The notes beneath the pieces were generated by a model. It searched no databases, was not told where the DNA came from, and worked only from the letters and a program-made list of their open reading frames with translations. Position numbers and translations under genes: made by a program. Below, in pieces: positions 14,856 through 17,961 of a stretch of 17,961 nucleotides of DNA. Location of the stretch: the NCBI GenBank assembly GCA_910588225.1, contig CAJUQT010000066.1, positions 1 through 17,961 of the forward strand. Reading direction: 5' to 3'. Position 1 is the first letter of the stretch. Every line of letters starts with the position of its first letter. The stretch comes from an uncultured Acetatifactor sp. GTDB lineage: Bacteria > Bacillota > Clostridia > Lachnospirales > Lachnospiraceae.

Positions 14856-14945
14856 GTGAGCAAAGGGTGTGATGCGGAGGCGTGTCCGCCGGACACGTCA
14901 ACCCATTGCCATATGCCGTCGGTGTCAACGGGGATGACAGAATAG
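14856..14945 (+). CDS. Candidate 29-residue Cys/His-containing peptide
   Basis: A GTG at 14856 is preceded by GGAGGTGA (14843-14850), a full match to the anti-Shine-Dalgarno sequence, at five bases' distance. This is the best ribosome binding site in the locus. The frame encodes 29 residues, with a GCDAEACPPDTST start-to-middle and a HCHMPSV segment, ending at TAG 14943-14945. It holds three Cys and two His, no signal peptide and no membrane helix. It lies between the degenerate recombinase and the riboswitch array. It also spans the 17-nt palindrome at 14881-14897, which would form a hairpin inside the coding region. I do not recognise it. It may be a leader peptide affecting the downstream RNA or a small metal-binding peptide, or the ribosome binding site could be fortuitous. 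Confidence 0.4.
   Translation: MSKGCDAEACPPDTSTHCHMPSVSTGMTE
14881..14897. repeat. 17-bp palindrome in the leader
   Basis: CGTGTCCGCCGGACACG is a perfect dyad around one central base. Its right part, CCGCCGGACAC (14886-14896), recurs as a direct repeat at 15280-15290, at the 3' edge of the third aptamer. Confidence 0.7.
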
Positions 14946-14982
14946 CCAGATGGCCTGCTCGGCACAGAACGAGCGGATATTT

Positions 14983-15063
14983 TTGGCAAACTATCGGAAA
15001 CGATAGGACGCAAAGTCATAGGGACTAACACGTCTAAGGACGTTATGTCAGCCTGACCGCTAA
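14983..15063 (+). ncRNA. c-di-GMP-I riboswitch aptamer 1 (GEMM-I)
   Basis: The segment carries the GEMM-I hallmarks in order: a P1 5' strand TTGGC, CAAA, and a P2 stem CTATCG/CGATAG capped by a GAAA tetraloop (14991-15006). These are followed by GGACGCAAAG, the GGGACTAA receptor-side strand, a P3 stem with ACGTC/GACGT and CATA/TATG, then GTCAGCCTG and the P1 3' strand GCTAA (15059-15063). The P1 pairing includes one G-T wobble. The family binds the second messenger cyclic di-GMP. Confidence 0.88.
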
Positions 15064-15073
15064 TTTAATTAGC
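15059..15073. repeat. Linker palindrome between aptamers 1 and 2
   Basis: GCTAATTTAATTAGC is made of the P1 3' strand of aptamer 1 joined directly to the P1 5' strand of aptamer 2. It can form its own 6-bp hairpin, which would exclude both P1 helices. The identical 15-mer recurs at 15171-15185. Confidence 0.75.
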
Positions 15074-15177
15074 AAACCGTCGGAAACGGCGGGACGCAAA
15101 GCCATGGGGACTAAAGGTAGCAGGGAAGTGTTCGACAGAAGGCTTTCTATATACTTATGTCAGCCCGGCTGCTAATT
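15067..15177 (+). ncRNA. c-di-GMP-I riboswitch aptamer 2 (GEMM-I)
   Basis: P1 is a perfect 7-bp helix, AATTAGC (15067-15073) with GCTAATT (15171-15177). P2 is CCGTCG/CGGCGG with a GAAA tetraloop (15077-15092), covarying with aptamers 1 and 3. GGACGCAAAGCC, GGGGACTAA and TATGTCAGCCCGG follow in consensus order. The P3 arm is the longest of the three. This is the best-formed aptamer of the array. Confidence 0.92.
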
Positions 15178-15185
15178 TAATTAGC
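15171..15185. repeat. Linker palindrome between aptamers 2 and 3
   Basis: This is the same GCTAATTTAATTAGC as at 15059-15073, again formed by the abutting P1 strands of neighbouring aptamers. Confidence 0.75.
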
Positions 15186-15285
15186 AAACCGTTGGAAACG
15201 ACGGGACGCAAAGCTATGGGGGCTAAGGTACAAATCTGAAATGGAACTACGGTTTCAGATAGGCACTAAGCCAGCCCGGCCGCCG
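15179..15285 (+). ncRNA. c-di-GMP-I riboswitch aptamer 3 (GEMM-I), altered P1
   Basis: Core elements are intact: P2 CCGTTG/CGACGG with a GAAA loop (15189-15204), GGACGCAAAG, GGGGGCTAA, a P3 arm closed by an 8-bp ATCTGAAA/TTTCAGAT stem, and GCCAGCCCGG. The expected P1 3' strand GCTAA is replaced by GCCGG, so the usual P1 with AATTAGC cannot form. The end coordinate is approximate. This is the aptamer nearest the adhesin start and may be wired to a different expression platform. Confidence 0.82.
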
Positions 15286-15289
15286 GACA

Positions 15290-15313
15290 CTTTGCATCCG
15301 TATGTCAGCAAAG
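15290..15313 (+). promoter_or_regulatory. Hairpin next to the adhesin ribosome binding site
   Basis: CTTTGC (15290-15295) pairs with GCAAAG (15308-15313) across a 12-nt loop, immediately before the AAAGG at 15314-15318 that is the only plausible Shine-Dalgarno sequence for the ATG at 15333. There is no T-run, so translational rather than terminator control is the more natural reading. The Shine-Dalgarno spacing of 14 bases is long. Confidence 0.4.
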
Positions 15314-15332
15314 AAAGGATTAAGAGAAAATC

Positions 15333-17961
15333 ATGAGCAAAAAGAAAAAAGAAAGCAGTAAAAAGGCAAAGACACTCCTGAAAAGTGTCGTTGCCGCCGG
15401 TGTTGCGATCGGCGGAGCTGATGTGCTTAGTGACGCAAACGTCGTATATGCTGCAGAGAGCGAGCTTGAACAGTTTGATGCCAATAAGAACGAAATTGTG
15501 GTGCCTTCCTATACCGAGAAAACGATTTCAGAAGAAGCTGCTGCCTCATTGTCCAACGAGCAGACACTGAGCACGGAGAGCAATGCAGAAACAACGGAAA
15601 ACCATGATGAGTCATCAGCAGATACGGTTGAAATACCGGGAAATAACGAAACGGACGGAATAACCAACGAGGACGTAAAGCCGGAGGATGAGACCTCTGC
15701 GGAAAATACCGGGGACGAAGCAGACGAGACAACCACAGAGAACACCGGGAATGAGACAGAAGAAGCCGACTCGGAATCAGCAGAGTCCACATCTGAGGAA
15801 GGCTCTGATTCAGAATCAGCAGAGTCCACATCTGAGGAAGGCCCTGGTTCAGAATCAGCAGAGTCCACATCCGAGGACAACATTGGTTCTGAATCAACGG
15901 AATCCACATCTGAGGAAGGCTCTGGTTCTGAATCAATGGAATCTACATCTGAGGAAGGTTCCGGCTCCGAGTCAGCATCAACAGAGTCCACATCTGAGGA
16001 AAGCTCTGATTCGACATCTGCCGAATCAACATCCGAAGACGGTTCCGGTTCCGAATCAGCATCAACGGAATCTACATCTGAGGAAGATTTTGCTTCGGCA
16101 TCAATTTCTGAGAGTGAGGCTGACTCTTTATCCGCTTCTGTATCGCTGAGTGAAGAGGAGAGCCTGAGCTTAAGCGCGAGTCTCAGTGAGAGTGCGAGCC
16201 TGAGCCTGAGTGCAAGTCTCAGTGCAGGTGAAAGCCTGAGCACAAGTCTTTCCGAGAGCCTGAATGTGAGCCTTTCCGAGAGTATGAGTACAAGTATGCT
16301 GTCTGAAACCTCTAATGTTCAGGGCTTTAGTATGGCCAGATACCAGGCCTTGATGGCGAAGGCTACAAGCGAAGGCCTGACGGCAGCAGAGGATGCTGAG
16401 CTGAAGAGTCTGATTGAGGCGTCCACAAGTGCCAGCAATTCTCATGCGTCCATGGCAGACAGTCTTTCGGCTGAGTCAGAAAGCATCAGTAAGTCTCTGT
16501 CAGCGGCAGCGTCACAGGCAGATGCTGCGTCGTTGAGCCTTTCTGGATCCGAATCGTTGAGTCTGGTTACTTCGGAGACTGTACGGGATAGTTTGAATGC
16601 ATCTATGTCGGAGGCGCTTTCAACGGCACAGTCGGAGTATGACAGCTTGCTTGGTCATTATAATGATGGTGAGCAGAGGCTGGAGAGGCTGGAGGCATTG
16701 TCGAAGCTGATTAAGGCGCAGGAGAAGGTGATAGAAGCAATACGTCAGAAAGCATTGGCGAGACCAGATAAGAATCTTGATAAGGTTGGATATTATCAGG
16801 AAGCAGATAAACTGGCAAATCTTCTGATTCAGTATAAAATGCTTACAGATGCACAGGTAAATAATTATACGGATGTTACTTTTTCAGAGTGGGAAGATAA
16901 CGGCAACGGTGTTGATGGTAAACATGTAACTGCGACATACAAAGATGAAAACGGAGAAGAACAGAAGAAATACTTTGACTATGTTACAGCTGGTAGTGAC
17001 GGGGAACCTGTAGCAAACAGAAATGAAGAAAAATGGTATGGGTGGTCGAAGACAGCAAATCGTGATAATGCTGAAAAGGTACAACATATTTATATTGTAG
17101 AGCTCAGCAAGAATAGTCAGGGTAAATTTGAGTTTGATAAGAATGATCCCTATAAAGGTGGTACTGCGTTCTTTAAAGAAAAAGACTTTGTTGACGGCAA
17201 GGACCAATACCAGAATGAATATCGGTCTGAATATGTGAATAAGTCTGAAGCTTTAAGTACAGCCGTAAGCGAGAGTGAAAGACAGAGTACATTCCTTATA
17301 CAGGAATCAGAAAAGGCAAGTACAGAGGCCAGCCAAAGTGCATCAACCAGTCTGAGCGCTTCGGAAGCTCAAAGTACATGGCTGTCAACCAGCGAGCATA
17401 GGTCGGAGTCAACCAGTCTGTCAACATCGACCAGCCTTAGTACATCTTTGTCTCAGTACCAGAGTACCTCGACCAGCATATCCGAAAGGATGAGTACTTC
17501 TGTAAGTGAGAGTGAGAGTACGTCGACCAGCGTAAGCGAGAGCGAAAGCACCTCGACTTCCGTAAGTGAGAGCGAAAGCACATCAACTTCTGTAAGTGAA
17601 AGTGAAAGCACATCAACTTCTGTAAGTGAAAGTGAAAGCACGTCAACTTCTGTAAGTGAAAGTGAAAGCACGTCAACTTCTGTAAGTGAAAGTGAGAGTA
17701 CCTCGACTTCTGTAAGTGAGAGCGAAAGCACCTCGACGAGCGTAAGCGAAAGCGAAAGCACCTCGACTTCCGTAAGTGAAAGTGAGAGCACATCGACGAG
17801 CGTAAGCGAGAGTGAAAGTACCTCGACTTCTGTAAGTGAGAGCGAAAGCACGTCGACAAGCGTAAGCGAGAGCGAAAGCACGTCAACTTCTGTAAGTGAA
17901 AGTGAGAGCACCTCAACGAGCGTAAGTGAAAGCGAAAGCACCTCAACGAGCGTAAGTGAAA
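15333..17961 (+). CDS. Serine-rich repeat surface adhesin, 3' partial
   Basis: The frame is open from ATG 15333 to the window edge, at least 876 codons, so the C-terminal anchor is not seen. A basic N-terminus (SKKKKESSKKAK), a hydrophobic stretch and VYA-AES around residue 40 form a long signal peptide. It lacks the KxYKxGKxW motif of classical accessory-Sec serine-rich proteins. Then follow an acidic Thr/Glu-rich stretch (to about 145), a 13-residue Ser/Glu repeat (about 146-250) and a Ser-Leu zone (about 265-330). A non-repetitive helical part comes next (about 433-508), then a Trp/Tyr-rich module (about 508-620) that could be the ligand-binding head. A second Ser-rich zone ends in STSTSVSESE decapeptides. 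The layout of head on a long serine-rich, probably glycosylated stalk is that of serine-rich repeat adhesins. It lies directly under three c-di-GMP riboswitches. The ligand is unknown. Confidence 0.85.
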   Translation, partial: MSKKKKESSKKAKTLLKSVVAAGVAIGGADVLSDANVVYAAESELEQFDANKNEIVVPSYTEKTISEEAAASLSNEQTLSTESNAETTENHDESSADTVEIPGNNETDGITNEDVKPEDETSAENTGDEADETTTENTGNETEEADSESAESTSEEGSDSESAESTSEEGPGSESAESTSEDNIGSESTESTSEEGSGSESMESTSEEGSGSESASTESTSEESSDSTSAESTSEDGSGSESASTESTSEEDFASASISESEADSLSASVSLSEEESLSLSASLSESASLSLSASLSAGESLSTSLSESLNVSLSESMSTSMLSETSNVQGFSMARYQALMAKATSEGLTAAEDAELKSLIEASTSASNSHASMADSLSAESESISKSLSAAASQADAASLSLSGSESLSLVTSETVRDSLNASMSEALSTAQSEYDSLLGHYNDGEQRLERLEALSKLIKAQEKVIEAIRQKALARPDKNLDKVGYYQEADKLANLLIQYKMLTDAQVNNYTDVTFSEWEDNGNGVDGKHVTATYKDENGEEQKKYFDYVTAGSDGEPVANRNEEKWYGWSKTANRDNAEKVQHIYIVELSKNSQGKFEFDKNDPYKGGTAFFKEKDFVDGKDQYQNEYRSEYVNKSEALSTAVSESERQSTFLIQESEKASTEASQSASTSLSASEAQSTWLSTSEHRSESTSLSTSTSLSTSLSQYQSTSTSISERMSTSVSESESTSTSVSESESTSTSVSESESTSTSVSESESTSTSVSESESTSTSVSESESTSTSVSESESTSTSVSESESTSTSVSESESTSTSVSESESTSTSVSESESTSTSVSESESTSTSVSESESTSTSVSESESTSTSVSESESTSTSVSE
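15771..16085 (+). repeat. 39-bp Ser/Glu coding repeat in the adhesin
   Basis: About eight imperfect units encode variants of SESAESTSEEGSD, mostly 13 residues. Units keep GAG-TCC-ACA-TCT-GAG-GAA-like cores and vary in the Gly/Asp linker. Two later units are lengthened by SAST insertions. Confidence 0.8.
17493..17961 (+). repeat. 30-bp decapeptide coding repeat in the adhesin stalk
   Basis: About 15 units of 30 bp encode STSTSVSESE without any residue change after the first units, and the array continues past the window edge. Variation is almost entirely synonymous. The fifth residue alternates between TCT/TCC and AGC serine codons, which cannot interconvert by one base change while staying Ser. 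At least two unit types have therefore been shuffled by recombination. Confidence 0.88.

Noticed and set aside
14901..14975. A possible fourth, degenerate GEMM-I aptamer upstream of aptamer 1
   Set aside because: A CCGT/ACGG stem and a GCTCG/CGAGC hairpin are present, but the GAAA loop, GGACGCAAAG and CTAA elements are missing.
17453..17941. Long minus-strand frames opposite the adhesin repeat, encoding Leu/Ser-rich strings
   Set aside because: They arise only from the repeat read backwards, lack ribosome binding sites and resemble no real protein. The plus-strand frame has a signal peptide and continuous protein-level constraint.
17493..17961. Regular 30-bp spacing resembling a CRISPR array
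   Set aside because: Units abut without unique spacers and keep a reading frame with synonymous changes; no cas genes are present.

Overview
The window looks like a chromosomal segment of a gut-type member of the Clostridia, most likely family Lachnospiraceae. This is an inference from family content: AAA-ATPase-like/PD-(D/E)XK paralogues, a giant LRR_5 (BspA-like) protein, an aldo/keto reductase with a C-terminal ferredoxin-like domain, c-di-GMP-I riboswitches, strong AAGGAGG-type ribosome binding sites and moderate G+C. No rRNA or tRNA gene is visible.

Left part (1-4900): a nucleotidyltransferase of the glycerol-3-phosphate cytidylyltransferase type is followed by two tandem copies of an AAA-ATPase-like/PD-(D/E)XK gene. 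Each copy has the same promoter, and the two are mosaics: nearly identical at both ends and diverged in the middle. A large hairpin separates them from a convergent nitroreductase gene on the minus strand. Middle part (4900-12600): a 72-bp tandem repeat containing TATAAT boxes and 11-bp hairpins precedes a rightward cluster. The cluster holds tatD, a tRNA-dihydrouridine synthase, a 38-bp tandem repeat, a 1339-residue LRR_5 protein without a signal peptide, an Fe-S aldo/keto reductase, and a 3' remnant of a third AAA-ATPase-like gene. It ends at a clear intrinsic terminator.

Right part (12600-17961): this is the most interesting section and looks like one regulatory system. A tyrosine recombinase with a complete catalytic set is followed by a 303-bp segment bounded by perfect 17-bp inverted repeats, each of which looks like a recombinase core site. 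Inside are a near-consensus sigma-A promoter that now points right and two intrinsic terminators facing opposite ways. Downstream come a second, catalytically degenerate tyrosine recombinase, a possible 29-residue Cys/His peptide with a perfect Shine-Dalgarno sequence, three tandem c-di-GMP-I riboswitch aptamers, and a very large serine-rich surface adhesin that runs off the right edge. The adhesin's coding frame is open to the window end.

Proposed model (inference): DNA inversion turns the promoter on or off. When it is on, the transcript passes through the degenerate recombinase into a triple c-di-GMP sensor that tunes synthesis of the adhesin. This would place a heritable phase-variation switch and an acute second-messenger switch in series on one surface protein. 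The drawn orientation is the ON state.
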